This document shows, piece by piece, positions 43,757 through 52,768 of a DNA stretch of 64,000 nt. Origin of the DNA: Neorhizobium galegae bv. orientalis str. HAMBI 540 (GTDB lineage: Bacteria; Pseudomonadota; Alphaproteobacteria; Rhizobiales; Rhizobiaceae). The notes under the pieces are model-generated. The model made no database searches, was not told the origin of the DNA, and saw only the letters and a list, made by a program, of their open reading frames with translations. The stretch covers positions 434,001 to 498,000 of the forward strand of contig NZ_HG938354.1 of assembly GCF_000731315.1 (NCBI RefSeq), written 5' to 3'. Each line of letters begins with the position of its first letter. The stretch's first letter is position 1. The position numbers and the translations under genes were made by a program.

Positions 43757-44221
43757 TCAGGCGGCTTTGGTGGCCGGCTTGTCGATCGGATGCTGGTTGC
43801 GGAAGCCGACGGCCAGCCGGTTCCAGGTGTTGATGGCACCGAGAGCGACGGTGATCTTGACGATCTCTTCCTCCGTGAAATGCACCTTCAGCGCGTCGAA
43901 GGCGGCATCCGGAATGCCGGTATCGGCGATGCGGGTGACTGCATCGACCCAGCCGAGCAGCGCGCGTTCCTTGTCGTCATAGACCGGCGATTCCCACCAG
44001 ACACACATCATGTTGATCCACTGTTCCGAAAGGCCGTCATGCCGTGATTCCTTCACATGCATGTCGACGCAATAGGCGCAGCCGTTGATCTGCGAAGCGC
44101 GCAGCTTGATGAGGTGGATGAAGCGGCGCTCCAGACCGGAAGCCTGCACGTAGTTTTCGAGTGCCGTGACGGCCTTGATGGCTTCCGGGGCGGCCTTGAG
44201 CATATTGAGACGGGGATGCAT
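43757..44221 (-). CDS. AhpD/carboxymuconolactone-decarboxylase-like protein
   Basis: 154 residues. The CxxC motif with downstream His, NGCAYCVDMH (Cys48, Cys51, His55), is the redox centre of AhpD-like alkylhydroperoxidases. Lies 50 bases after the Rrf2 regulator gene in the same direction, so it is the likely target of that regulator, linking peroxide or redox stress to expression. Confidence 0.88.
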   Translation of the reverse strand: MHPRLNMLKAAPEAIKAVTALENYVQASGLERRFIHLIKLRASQINGCAYCVDMHVKESRHDGLSEQWINMMCVWWESPVYDDKERALLGWVDAVTRIADTGIPDAAFDALKVHFTEEEIVKITVALGAINTWNRLAVGFRNQHPIDKPATKAA

Positions 44222-44271
44222 GGGGTCTTCTCCTTGGGGTTTTGGCCGCTTTCGGCGTGCCTATGGCCCGG

Positions 44272-44772
44272 TTAACGGGCGGTTCTGCGTTCATTGATTT
44301 CCAAAAAGGCGCAGCCGCGGGCGGCGATGCCGCCGTCGTCGGTTGCGCCGAGGTCCGCCAGGATGTCGGCGATCGTCACCTTGGCGAGTTCGGCGCGATA
44401 GGCCTTTTCGGCCTTCAGCATCGCGGCATTGATGCCGCAGGGTTTGGTGAAGTAGCGGCCCGGCAGCGGGTTCGGCCCGCGCTGGCGGATTTCGGCGCAG
44501 CGGAAGGCCGGCGCCGGTCCTTCGACGGCAAGCACGATATCGAGAAGCGTGATCTCCGCCGGCTTCTTCGCGAGCCGGTATCCGCCCTTCGGCCCCGACA
44601 CTGTTTCCACCAGCCTGGCGCTGGACAGCGCCTGCAGATGTTTCAGCAGGTAGCTGGTCGAAACCCCGTGGAATTCCGCCAGCGACGCCGCCGACAGGAC
44701 ACCGCCCTCGGTAAGGCTGGACATCATGCTGATGCTGTGGATCGCCTGTTCGACGCCGTCGCCGAGTTTCAT
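44272..44772 (-). CDS. Rrf2-family transcriptional regulator
   Basis: 166 residues with the N-terminal winged helix (LAEFHGVSTSYLLKHLQAL) and the GPKGGYRLAKKP wing. Three Cys at 92, 112 and 154 could bind an Fe-S cluster or sense thiol state, but their spacing is wider than in IscR or NsrR. A 25-base palindrome lies 14 bases upstream of its start. Probably a redox-responsive autoregulated repressor of the AhpD-like gene. Confidence 0.9.
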   Translation of the reverse strand: MKLGDGVEQAIHSISMMSSLTEGGVLSAASLAEFHGVSTSYLLKHLQALSSARLVETVSGPKGGYRLAKKPAEITLLDIVLAVEGPAPAFRCAEIRQRGPNPLPGRYFTKPCGINAAMLKAEKAYRAELAKVTIADILADLGATDDGGIAARGCAFLEINERRTAR

Positions 44773-44785
44773 CGCTCATCTCCAT

Positions 44786-44810
44786 ATCGTGGATAAAATT
44801 TATCCACGAT
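44786..44810. promoter_or_regulatory. Perfect 12-bp-arm palindrome, Rrf2 operator candidate
   Basis: ATCGTGGATAAA (44786-44797) and TTTATCCACGAT (44799-44810) are exact reverse complements around one central base. Placed 14 bases upstream of the Rrf2 start and 56 bases upstream of the divergent helicase start, so it could control both. Perfect long palindromes with an A+T centre fit Rrf2-family sites. Confidence 0.7.
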
Positions 44811-44866
44811 TATCGCGTCATCGTCAAGCCCCTTCTTTTTTGCGCGCTTTCTCTTAACTTAGCGGC

Positions 44867-47401
44867 GTGGATATCGTCGAAACCCATTCCTCCGGCCGTG
44901 ACGCCGCGCTTCTGCCCCGGCCATTCCAGAAATGGTTTGCGGAGAAGGGCTGGCAGCCGCGCGCCCATCAGCTGGAATTGCTGTCGCGCGCCACATCGGG
45001 CGAAAACATGCTGCTGATCGCGCCGACCGGCGCCGGCAAGACGCTTGCCGGTTTCCTGCCGTCGCTGACCGATCTGACGCGCCGTGGCAAGATCCCGCCG
45101 GGCTCGGCCTTCACCGGCATCCATACGCTCTACATCTCGCCCTTGAAGGCACTCGCGGTCGATATCGAGCGCAACCTGATGAAGCCCGTCTTCGAAATGG
45201 GTCTGGACATCTCGATCGAGAACCGAACCGGCGATACGCCCCAGGCCAAACGCCAGCGCCAGAAGCTCAATCCGCCGGATATCCTGCTGACCACTCCGGA
45301 ACAGGTGGCGCTGCTGCTGGCCAACAAGGAGGCCGAGCGGTTCTTCAAGGACCTGAAATACGTGGTCCTCGACGAACTGCATTCGCTGGTCACCTCCAAA
45401 CGCGGCCATCTCCTGTCGCTCGGGCTTGCCCGTATCCGCCGGCATGCGCCCTACATGCGCACCATCGGCCTCTCGGCCACCGTCTCCGATCCCTTGGACC
45501 TGCAGCGCTGGCTGGTCTCGCAGGGCGAAAACCCCGCCCCGCCCGCCGGCCTCGTGCATGTCGTAGGCGGTGCCGCCCCCGATATCACCATCATGCGCAC
45601 CGAGGACCGTATCCCCTGGTCCGGCCACGTTTCCACCTACGCGATCCCCGAGGTTTACGAGGAGATCAAGCGCCACAAGACGACGCTGATCTTCGTCAAT
45701 ACCCGCTTCCAGGCAGAACTGCTGTTCCAGACGCTGTGGACGATCAACGAGGATAACCTGCCGATCGCGCTGCATCACGGCTCGCTTGATGCCGGCCAGC
45801 GCCGCAAGGTGGAAGCCGCCATGGCGGCTAATAAATTGCGCGCCGTCGTCGCCACCTCGACGCTCGACCTCGGCATGGACTGGGGCGATGTCGATCTCGT
45901 CGTCCATGTCGGCGCGCCGAAGGGTGCATCCCGCCTTGCCCAGCGCATCGGCCGCTCGAATCACCGCATGGACGAGCCGTCGAAGGCGATCCTGGTGCCC
46001 GCCAACCGCTTCGAGGTGATGGAATGCCAGGCAGCGCTCGATGCCAATTATCTAGGCGCCCAGGATACGCCGCCGGTCGGAGAGGGCGCGCTCGATGTGC
46101 TCGCTCAGCACGTGCTCGGCATGGCCTGCGCCGAACCTTTCGATCCGGTCGAACTCTACGACGAGATTACCAGCGCCTCACCCTATGCCACCCTCTCCTG
46201 GGAGATGTTCGAGCGCATCGTCGATTTCGTCGCGACCGGCGGTTACGCACTGCGCTCCTATGAGCGTTACGCCAAGATCCGCAAGACCAGGGAAGGCCGC
46301 TGGCGGGTCTCAAACCCGGCCGTCGCCCAGCAATACCGCCTGAACCTCGGCACGATCGTCGAGGCGACCGAGCTCAATGTCCGGCTGGTGAAGCGCAATG
46401 CCCAAGGGCTACCAAAGGGTACCGTCGGGCGTGGGGGCATGTCGCTCGGCAAGGTCGAGGAATATTTCCTCGAACAGCTGGTCCAGGGCGATACTTTCCT
46501 GTTTGCCGGCAAGGTCCTGCGTTTCGAGGGCATCCGCGAGAACGAATGCCTGGTCTCCAACGCCTTTTCGCTCGATCCGAAAATCCCCGCCTATGCCGGC
46601 GGAAAGTTTCCGCTCTCCACCTATCTCGCCGACCAGGTCCGCGGCATGCTCGCCGATCCCGATCGCTGGGGCGTCCTGCCGGACCAGGTGCGCGACTGGC
46701 TGAACATCCAGCGCGAACGCTCCATGCTGCCGGCGAGGGACGAGCTGCTGATCGAGACCTTTCCACGCGGAAAGCGGTTCTTCATGATCGCCTATTGTTT
46801 CGAGGGACGGCTCGCCCACCAGACGCTCGGTATGCTGCTCACCCGCCGGCTGGAGCGCACCGGCGCCTACCCGCTCGGTTTCGTCGCCACCGATTATTCG
46901 CTGGCCATCTGGGGCCTCAACGACATCGGCGCGATGATCCGCGCCGGTGCCTTGAGTCTCTCCGACCTTTTCGACGAGGACATGCTCGGCGACGACTTGG
47001 AAGCCTGGCTTGACGAAAGCTACATGCTGAAGCGCACCTTCCGCAATTGCGCGGTGATTTCCGGCCTGATCGAGCGCCGCCATCCGGGCAAGGAAAAGAC
47101 CGGAAGGCAGGTCACCGTCTCGACCGATCTGATCTACGACGTGCTGCGCAGCCACGAGCCGGATCACGTGCTTCTGGAGGCGACGCGGCGGGATGCGGCA
47201 TCCGGTCTTTTGGATCTTGCCCGATTAGGCGATATGCTGGCGCGAATCAGGGGGCACATCACCCACCGCGATCTCGACCGCGTTTCGCCGCTCGCCATCC
47301 CGATCATGCTGGAGATCGGCAAGGAGCCAGTACCGGGCGAGGCGCACGACGCGGTGCTGCAGGAAGCCGCCGACGAACTGATCGCGGAGGCGCTTGGCTG
47401 A
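44867..47401 (+). CDS. Ligase-associated DEXH-box helicase (Lhr-type)
   Basis: 844 residues. Helicase motifs: APTGAGKTLAGFLP (Walker A), TTPEQ (Ib), VLDELHSL (DEXH-type motif II), GLSATVSDP (III), IFVNTRFQAE (IV), SRLAQRIGRSNHR (VI). The long C-terminal Lhr core follows. This is the helicase of the ligase-associated DNA damage response set (helicase, PdeM phosphodiesterase, ATP-dependent ligase and exonuclease). GTG start at 44867. It overlaps the PdeM gene by one base. Ligase and exonuclease are not in this window. Confidence 0.92.
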   Translation: MDIVETHSSGRDAALLPRPFQKWFAEKGWQPRAHQLELLSRATSGENMLLIAPTGAGKTLAGFLPSLTDLTRRGKIPPGSAFTGIHTLYISPLKALAVDIERNLMKPVFEMGLDISIENRTGDTPQAKRQRQKLNPPDILLTTPEQVALLLANKEAERFFKDLKYVVLDELHSLVTSKRGHLLSLGLARIRRHAPYMRTIGLSATVSDPLDLQRWLVSQGENPAPPAGLVHVVGGAAPDITIMRTEDRIPWSGHVSTYAIPEVYEEIKRHKTTLIFVNTRFQAELLFQTLWTINEDNLPIALHHGSLDAGQRRKVEAAMAANKLRAVVATSTLDLGMDWGDVDLVVHVGAPKGASRLAQRIGRSNHRMDEPSKAILVPANRFEVMECQAALDANYLGAQDTPPVGEGALDVLAQHVLGMACAEPFDPVELYDEITSASPYATLSWEMFERIVDFVATGGYALRSYERYAKIRKTREGRWRVSNPAVAQQYRLNLGTIVEATELNVRLVKRNAQGLPKGTVGRGGMSLGKVEEYFLEQLVQGDTFLFAGKVLRFEGIRENECLVSNAFSLDPKIPAYAGGKFPLSTYLADQVRGMLADPDRWGVLPDQVRDWLNIQRERSMLPARDELLIETFPRGKRFFMIAYCFEGRLAHQTLGMLLTRRLERTGAYPLGFVATDYSLAIWGLNDIGAMIRAGALSLSDLFDEDMLGDDLEAWLDESYMLKRTFRNCAVISGLIERRHPGKEKTGRQVTVSTDLIYDVLRSHEPDHVLLEATRRDAASGLLDLARLGDMLARIRGHITHRDLDRVSPLAIPIMLEIGKEPVPGEAHDAVLQEAADELIAEALG

Positions 47402-48174
47402 TGCGGTACGCTGGACTGGAAGACATTGAATTGATGCACCGCCTCGCTTTGGCGCGAACGATCACAGGGGGACCTGCCGCAACCGGTGCGGAAGAGATCG
47501 TCGTGAATGGCGTTCTCGCCGTCTGCGATCCGCTCGGAGGTCTTTACCTGCCCGAAACCGGCATGCTCGTCGTCTCCGACCTGCATCTGGAAAAGGGTGC
47601 TGCCTTTGCCCGCCGCGGCATGATGCTGCCGCCCTACGATACGGTCGCCACGCTCAACATCCTGTCCGCCGTCATCGCCCGCTATGATCCGAAGATCGTC
47701 GTCTCGCTCGGCGACAATTTCCACGACCGCAAGGGCTCGGAACATCTTGCCCCCGACCTGCGCTCGCTGATCACGACCATGGCGCGCGGCCGCGACTGGG
47801 TCTGGATCAACGGCAACCATGACCCGGACGGCACGGTCGGCCTGCCCGGCACCTGCACCGACGAACTCTTTCATGGCGGCCTCGTCTTCCGCCACGAGCC
47901 GAGCCTGATTTCCGGCCCAGGCGGGAGCAAGGGCGAGATTGCCGGCCACCTGCATCCGTCGGCCACCGTCCGACGCCGCGAAAAATCCGTCCGCCGCCCG
48001 TGTTTCGCAAGCGACGGCATCCGCCTCCTCATGCCGGCCTTCGGCGTGCTCGCCGGCGGCCTCGATCTGCGCCATCGTGCCATGCACGGCCTGTTCGACC
48101 GCGAGGCCCTGGTCGCGCATCTTCTCGGCCGCGACCGCATCTATTCGGTGCGCTACGCCAATCTGATCGGTTGA
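47401..48174 (+). CDS. pdeM: Ligase-associated PdeM-type metallophosphoesterase
   Basis: 257 residues. All calcineurin-like motifs are intact: DLHLEKG (I), GDNFHD (II), NGNHDPD (III) and GHLHP (V). The start ATG shares bases with the helicase stop (TGATG). In this set the enzyme processes DNA ends before ligation. The order helicase-then-PdeM is the typical one. Confidence 0.92.
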   Translation: MRYAGLEDIELMHRLALARTITGGPAATGAEEIVVNGVLAVCDPLGGLYLPETGMLVVSDLHLEKGAAFARRGMMLPPYDTVATLNILSAVIARYDPKIVVSLGDNFHDRKGSEHLAPDLRSLITTMARGRDWVWINGNHDPDGTVGLPGTCTDELFHGGLVFRHEPSLISGPGGSKGEIAGHLHPSATVRRREKSVRRPCFASDGIRLLMPAFGVLAGGLDLRHRAMHGLFDREALVAHLLGRDRIYSVRYANLIG

Positions 48175-48314
48175 CCGTCTGGTTTAAACCTGTCCAAGCG
48201 CCCTACCACATGCGAGGACGCGGATGCCATCCATCATCGACAGCCCTGACGACGCCGAACAGGCTGGACTGACAACGACTACGATCTCACCAGATCCAAC
48301 AACCAGCGTTCCGC

Positions 48315-48566
48315 TTAGGGAAACCTGTCCAGATGAAACGATACCCAATCCTCATGCTCGACCGCATTGAGGGTTATGCGGTGACCGCCGAGCCGGAGGG
48401 TCGGAGCGTTCAGTGCAGTTCGTAGAATGGACGGTTTGGTGCGAACGTGTCCGACATAACGGCAACTGTCGCCGTCGCGAAATTCGGTGACATTGTAGTC
48501 GACCAGCGCCAAGACTGTCGTGCCGGCGGCGAGTTCCCCTTTTAGGCCTTCAAATACGGTCATCAT
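48315..48566 (-). CDS. Small hypothetical protein
   Basis: 83 residues from ATG at 48566 (or 48563), with GGGGGA upstream. Predicted soluble and beta-rich (TTVLALVDYNVTEF; LGGHRITLNAVEHEDWVSFHL). A longer frame to 48800 runs over the UspA gene and is rejected. Not recognised. Confidence 0.55.
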   Translation of the reverse strand: MMTVFEGLKGELAAGTTVLALVDYNVTEFRDGDSCRYVGHVRTKPSILRTALNAPTLRLGGHRITLNAVEHEDWVSFHLDRFP

Positions 48567-48682
48567 TCGCTGTCCCCCGGGCCAAGGGAGCATTGTGCGC
48601 CGCAATATCGAAGGTGTAAAGCACCGCATGACCGGCCGGTTTTGAACGAACATCCGCAGCCAGCGCCGGCGTAGACCAGATC

Positions 48683-49120
48683 TTACCGATAGACCAGCAC
48701 CGGCGTCTTGGAATGCGCCAGCACCTTCATCGTCACGCTGCCGAGCATGAAAGCCTTGAAGCCGGAGCGGCCGTGCGAGGCCATGGCGATGACGTCGCAA
48801 TTATAGGTGCCGGCGGTCTCGATGACGGCGCTCGCGGGGTCGACGCTGCCAAGCTTCACCGTTCCGCAGGCGACGAGCCGCTGTTTCGCCGCTTCCTTGG
48901 CGTCGGCGAGAATGCCGTCTGCCGCCTCGTTGTTCTGGCGGTCATATTCCGCATAGGCGACTTCCATGCCGGTCGGATTGAGCGTGAAGACCTGCAGCGG
49001 TTCCATCACCACCAGAACGGTGGCTTCCGCACCAATTTCGTGGGCGAAGTCGAGCGCCTTTTCCAGCGCGCTGGTCGAAAGCGGAGAGCCGTCGGTCGGA
49101 ATGAGAACGTGTTTGAACAT
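48683..49120 (-). CDS. Universal stress protein (UspA family)
   Basis: 145 residues, one Usp domain: FKHVLIPTDGSPLS at the N-terminus and the ATP-binding block MASHGRSGFKAFMLGSVTMKVLAHSKTPVLV at the C-terminus (G-2x-G-9x-G(S/T) type). AAAGGAGG lies just before ATG at 49120. Usp proteins help cells survive stress and starvation. Confidence 0.92.
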   Translation of the reverse strand: MFKHVLIPTDGSPLSTSALEKALDFAHEIGAEATVLVVMEPLQVFTLNPTGMEVAYAEYDRQNNEAADGILADAKEAAKQRLVACGTVKLGSVDPASAVIETAGTYNCDVIAMASHGRSGFKAFMLGSVTMKVLAHSKTPVLVYR

Positions 49121-49203
49121 CTGAGCCTCCTTTAACTTGGTGACATCATCATCAGTCGCACGGCACCGCTCATTGATCCAGCGCAAGCGGCAAGGTAGGG
49201 CGT

Positions 49204-50160
49204 TCACAACGGCAGCACATGCGCGGGCCAGGGATTGACCCCGTCCCGCAGCCAGCGAAGGGTGTCGCTCCAAAAGCCTTCCCTGTGCCGGGAGTGGAAC
49301 AGGCTGAAATGCCCGATCGCCGGCAGGCCATAGTCCTCCGGCGCAAGCAGAACCTGCGTCACCTCGGCATTGCGATAATAACCGAGCGTGCGCCGGATCG
49401 CAGCCACGGTTCCGATATCGTCGTCCGCCATGGTGACGGCCAGGATCGGCGCCGTCACCGCGTCGAACCGGCGAAGCACGTCGGCCCGTTCCGCTGCCGG
49501 ATGAGTGCGCTCCATCCGCGCTCCGCGAAAACTCCATTCGTTCGCCACGCCCGCCGGCAGGTCCTCCAGCCATCCGAGGCGCTTTCCGGGGAAATAGCCG
49601 AACATCGCCGTCAGTGCCGGCATCACCACATGCCATTTGAGAAACAGCTGCAGGCGATGGCCGCTGGCATAGTCGGGCCAGTAGGCATATTGCGCCCCCA
49701 TGGTCAGCATCCGGTCGATGCGGGCGGCCTGCGGCGAAAGCCCCGGCAGGTAGCCGCCGATACTGTGGCCGACGACATAAAGCGGTTGGCCCGACCGGAT
49801 GGTATCCATGAACCTCAGCGCCGCGTCGAAATCCTGCTCGCCCCATTCCCGCCAGCGATAACCGCATCCCTTCAAGCTTTCGGGACGCGAAAGGCCGATG
49901 CCGCGATAGTCGTAGGCCAAAACGTCGAAACCTTCGCCGGCCAGGAAGTCGGCGTAATAGTGGTAATAACGGGCGAGCACCCCGGTCGCCGGATTGACGA
50001 TGACGCTGCCGATGGCGGGGGACCGGGCCGGCCAGAGGTGTCCGTGGAGAACGACTCCATCCCGGCAGACCATTCTGACAGGCTCCCCGGCGGGACGCGA
50101 CGATCGGGCGTCGCCGTCACTTTGCCGAACCGCGGGCGCTTCGCATTCCGTATTGGCCAT
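49204..50160 (-). CDS. Alpha/beta hydrolase, PHA-depolymerase/serine-aminopeptidase-like
   Basis: 318 residues. Nucleophile elbow VGHSIGG, with DYRGIGLSRPE before it and a late His in GHFSLFH. GAGAAGGA precedes ATG at 50160. No signal peptide. The YYHYYADFLAGEGFDVLAYDYRG stretch is common in predicted COG4757-type hydrolases. Substrate unknown. Confidence 0.85.
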   Translation of the reverse strand: MANTECEAPAVRQSDGDARSSRPAGEPVRMVCRDGVVLHGHLWPARSPAIGSVIVNPATGVLARYYHYYADFLAGEGFDVLAYDYRGIGLSRPESLKGCGYRWREWGEQDFDAALRFMDTIRSGQPLYVVGHSIGGYLPGLSPQAARIDRMLTMGAQYAYWPDYASGHRLQLFLKWHVVMPALTAMFGYFPGKRLGWLEDLPAGVANEWSFRGARMERTHPAAERADVLRRFDAVTAPILAVTMADDDIGTVAAIRRTLGYYRNAEVTQVLLAPEDYGLPAIGHFSLFHSRHREGFWSDTLRWLRDGVNPWPAHVLPL

Positions 50161-50232
50161 TGTCCTTCTCCCTGGAACGGTGACCATATATCGCGCTCGG
50201 TAAGGCGCAATTAGCCGAAGGGAGAAGGCGGT

Positions 50233-52029
50233 TCAGATCTCGCCGGAAACCTCGCGCCGTCGCCGGTCGAGTTCTTCCGCGTAGCGCCGCAGCGTGTGGC
50301 TTTCGCTGAGCTGTCCCACGACCTTGCGTTCGACCTGGTTGTTGACGACCGCCAACGCTTCGGCCTCCAGCCGGTCGAAGATCGCCGCCGCCTGCCTGGC
50401 GTTCATCGATCGCAGCAGCACGTCGTTCTTGTATTTGACGAAGGAGGCAAGTGTCGGTTTTTCCGCCGCATCCTCGGTGGGCGCCGCGTAGATGTCCGGT
50501 AGAAGCACCATGCCGGCATATTTCTCCGCATCGTCGACGAGGATGACGCGCTGGGTCGAACCGAGCGGGAAATCGTTGCGGAACTGCTCGATGCTCATGG
50601 AAATCGGCGCGGTGCGGATGTCGGAGCGCATCATCCGTTCGACCGTCAGGTTTCGGATCCAGCCGACATCATGGGCGCTGCGGATGCTCTCGCCGCGAAG
50701 ATGGAAGCGCCAGGTGGCGAACGAATAACCGAACGTGTTGCGGACGGTCAGCGACGAGGTGATCACGGCCGCAAGCGCCAGTACGGTGATCGGAAAGTCG
50801 CCGGTGATCTCGAGCGCCAGGAAGGTCATGGTCAGCGGCCCACCGATCACCGCCACCGCCATCGCGCTCATGCCGACGACCGCATAGATGACCGGCGTCA
50901 ACGTCGCGTGAGCGAAGATATAAGGCGCCGAATAGGCGAAGATCTTGCCGAGCAGCGCTCCCATGAACAGGGACGCGAAGAACAGGCCGCCGCGAAAGCC
51001 GGAACCGATCGACACCGCCGATGCCAGCGATTTCAGCGCCAGGATTGCAAGCAGCGCCGGGATCGTCGGGTTCTGGCTGAGATTGAGATGCAGCGCGCCA
51101 TGGCCGGCCGCCATTACCTGCTGGTCGACAAGTCCCAGGAGCCCGATCAGGATACCGCCGATCGCCGGCCGGAAGGCGGGTGAAAGCGAGCTCTTGCGCG
51201 CCGTCTCCTCGACGAAGGTGACACCTTTCATCAGCAGGATGCCGCCGCCGGCGCAGAAGGCGCCGAGCAGGATCGCCGGCAGGTAATCCGCCGGCACGAC
51301 AGCGCCGAAATCGCCGACGTCGATCAGGAATTCCTCGCCGTAGAACAGCCGGGTCACGATCGTCGCGACCAGCGCCGAGACGACGACCGGCGTCAGGCTC
51401 ATGATCGTATAGGTGCCGATGATCAACTCGAAGGCATAAAAGGCACCCGTCAACGGCGCGTTGAAGGCCGCCGCGATCGCGCCGGACGCACCGCAGCCGA
51501 CGAGGATGCGCAGATCCGACCGGCGCAATTGCAGCAGCAGCCCGATCTTCGAAGCAATCCCCGAGGAAAGCTGCGTATATCCCGCCTCCAACCCGACAGA
51601 CGCGCCAAAACCGTTCGAGACAAGGTTCTGGATCGCGACGAGGATGCTGTCGGTCAGGGACAGGCGGCCGCCGTGCAGCGCGTTCGCCTCGATCGGATCG
51701 ACCATCGGCTTCTTGCGCCAGCGCCGCAAGATCAGGAACAACAAGCCAAGAAGGGCGCCGCCACAGATCGGTGCAAGCAGGATGGCCAGCCGGTTGATAT
51801 CGGTTGCCGAGCTCAGCCTCTCGCCGCCGCCGAGTTCGAAGATCGCCCGGTGCATTTCCTGGGAGACGAAACTCATGCCGGCGATCGCCAGCCCGGAAAG
51901 TGCGCCGACCAAGGCCGCGACGGCGATGAGCCCGAATTCGCTGCGCCGGACGAGTACCCGCAACTGGCCCGGATTGAGCAGAACCCGGGCGGAGGGCAGG
52001 AGGGAGAAGAGCCGGCTGAACATGAACAT
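50233..52029 (-). CDS. CLC-family chloride channel/antiporter with CBS domains
   Basis: 598 residues: about 11 membrane helices (1-430), then a CBS pair (about 450-585). The gating-glutamate block usually G(K/R)EGP reads GASVGLEAGY with Glu148; the third selectivity block usually GGxFxP reads GFRGGLFFAS. The Glu is kept but two conserved Pro are lost, so ion selectivity may differ from typical CLCs. Alternative start at 52023. Confidence 0.88.
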   Translation of the reverse strand: MFMFSRLFSLLPSARVLLNPGQLRVLVRRSEFGLIAVAALVGALSGLAIAGMSFVSQEMHRAIFELGGGERLSSATDINRLAILLAPICGGALLGLLFLILRRWRKKPMVDPIEANALHGGRLSLTDSILVAIQNLVSNGFGASVGLEAGYTQLSSGIASKIGLLLQLRRSDLRILVGCGASGAIAAAFNAPLTGAFYAFELIIGTYTIMSLTPVVVSALVATIVTRLFYGEEFLIDVGDFGAVVPADYLPAILLGAFCAGGGILLMKGVTFVEETARKSSLSPAFRPAIGGILIGLLGLVDQQVMAAGHGALHLNLSQNPTIPALLAILALKSLASAVSIGSGFRGGLFFASLFMGALLGKIFAYSAPYIFAHATLTPVIYAVVGMSAMAVAVIGGPLTMTFLALEITGDFPITVLALAAVITSSLTVRNTFGYSFATWRFHLRGESIRSAHDVGWIRNLTVERMMRSDIRTAPISMSIEQFRNDFPLGSTQRVILVDDAEKYAGMVLLPDIYAAPTEDAAEKPTLASFVKYKNDVLLRSMNARQAAAIFDRLEAEALAVVNNQVERKVVGQLSESHTLRRYAEELDRRRREVSGEI

Positions 52030-52113
52030 CTTACAGGAACGAGTTGGCGCGTCTCTAACGCAAATATCCCTTCAGGCCAATAATCAATCCCTCGATGCCC
52101 TTCGTCTGCGGCG

Positions 52114-52674
52114 TCAGGCCGCCTTGCTGACCGCGTAGGTCAGGATCACCGCGCCGTTGGTTGCTGCGCTGGAGCTCAGCAGTTTGAGCTCGGTCTGGTG
52201 CCCGGTTTTCTTGAAGAGCGGATTGCCGGAGCCGAGAACCACCGGCGCGATGCAGAGCCGGTATTCGTCGACGAGGCCATCTTTCATCAGCGAAGCCACC
52301 AGTTCGGCGCTGCCAAAGATGAAGATCGTCTTGCCGTCCGCGGCCTTCAGCTTGGTGAGCTCGCCGACGGGATCGCTGACGACCCGGGTATTGTTCCAGG
52401 GAGCGTCCTTGATCGTCTTCGACACGGCGATCTTGGCGATATTGTTCATGTAGTTCTTGACCTTGCCGCCTTCCTCGGCGGTCGGCCAATAGGCAGCCAT
52501 GCCCTCGTAGGTCTTGCGGCCGAACACCAGGAGGTCACCTTCCTCGCCGAACTGTTCGGAGAGCTTTTCCAGCTCCGGCCCCCAGGCATAGTTGTGGAAG
52601 GCGAGGTCCCAGGGCTTTTCTCCCTCGAAATAACCGTCGAGGCTCATCAGGTTCCAGACTACCAGCTTTCTCAT
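52114..52674 (-). CDS. Dihydrofolate-reductase-family (RibD C-terminal-like) protein
   Basis: 186 residues: MRKLVVWNLMSLDGYFEGE, LLVFGRKTYEGMAAYWP and FIFGSAELVASLM-DEYRLCIAPVVLGSG are the markers of the YyaP/YwjB-type DHFR superfamily, distant from true DHFR. GGAGGA precedes ATG at 52674. Divergent from an HxlR regulator, which probably controls it. Natural substrate unknown. Confidence 0.88.
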   Translation of the reverse strand: MRKLVVWNLMSLDGYFEGEKPWDLAFHNYAWGPELEKLSEQFGEEGDLLVFGRKTYEGMAAYWPTAEEGGKVKNYMNNIAKIAVSKTIKDAPWNNTRVVSDPVGELTKLKAADGKTIFIFGSAELVASLMKDGLVDEYRLCIAPVVLGSGNPLFKKTGHQTELKLLSSSAATNGAVILTYAVSKAA

Positions 52675-52709
52675 GTCATCCTCCGTCGTGTTTAAACCAG
52701 TTGCAAAAA

Positions 52710-52755
52710 GCAAGCAGTTGAAAGCTAACCAAACTGATTGTAGAATGCAAGCAGT
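52710..52755. promoter_or_regulatory. Direct repeat in the DHFR-family/HxlR divergent region
   Basis: GCAAGCAGT occurs at 52710-52718 and 52747-52755, 37 bases apart start to start. The gap lies between divergent starts at 52674 and 52769 and is A+T-rich, as expected for the shared promoter. HxlR sites are often direct repeats; the match here is inference. Confidence 0.4.
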
Positions 52756-52768
52756 ATTGGAGAAAAAA

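Noticed and set aside
48567..48800. Upstream extension of the 83-residue hypothetical gene
   Set aside because: Overlaps the UspA gene on the same strand in another frame and has no support.
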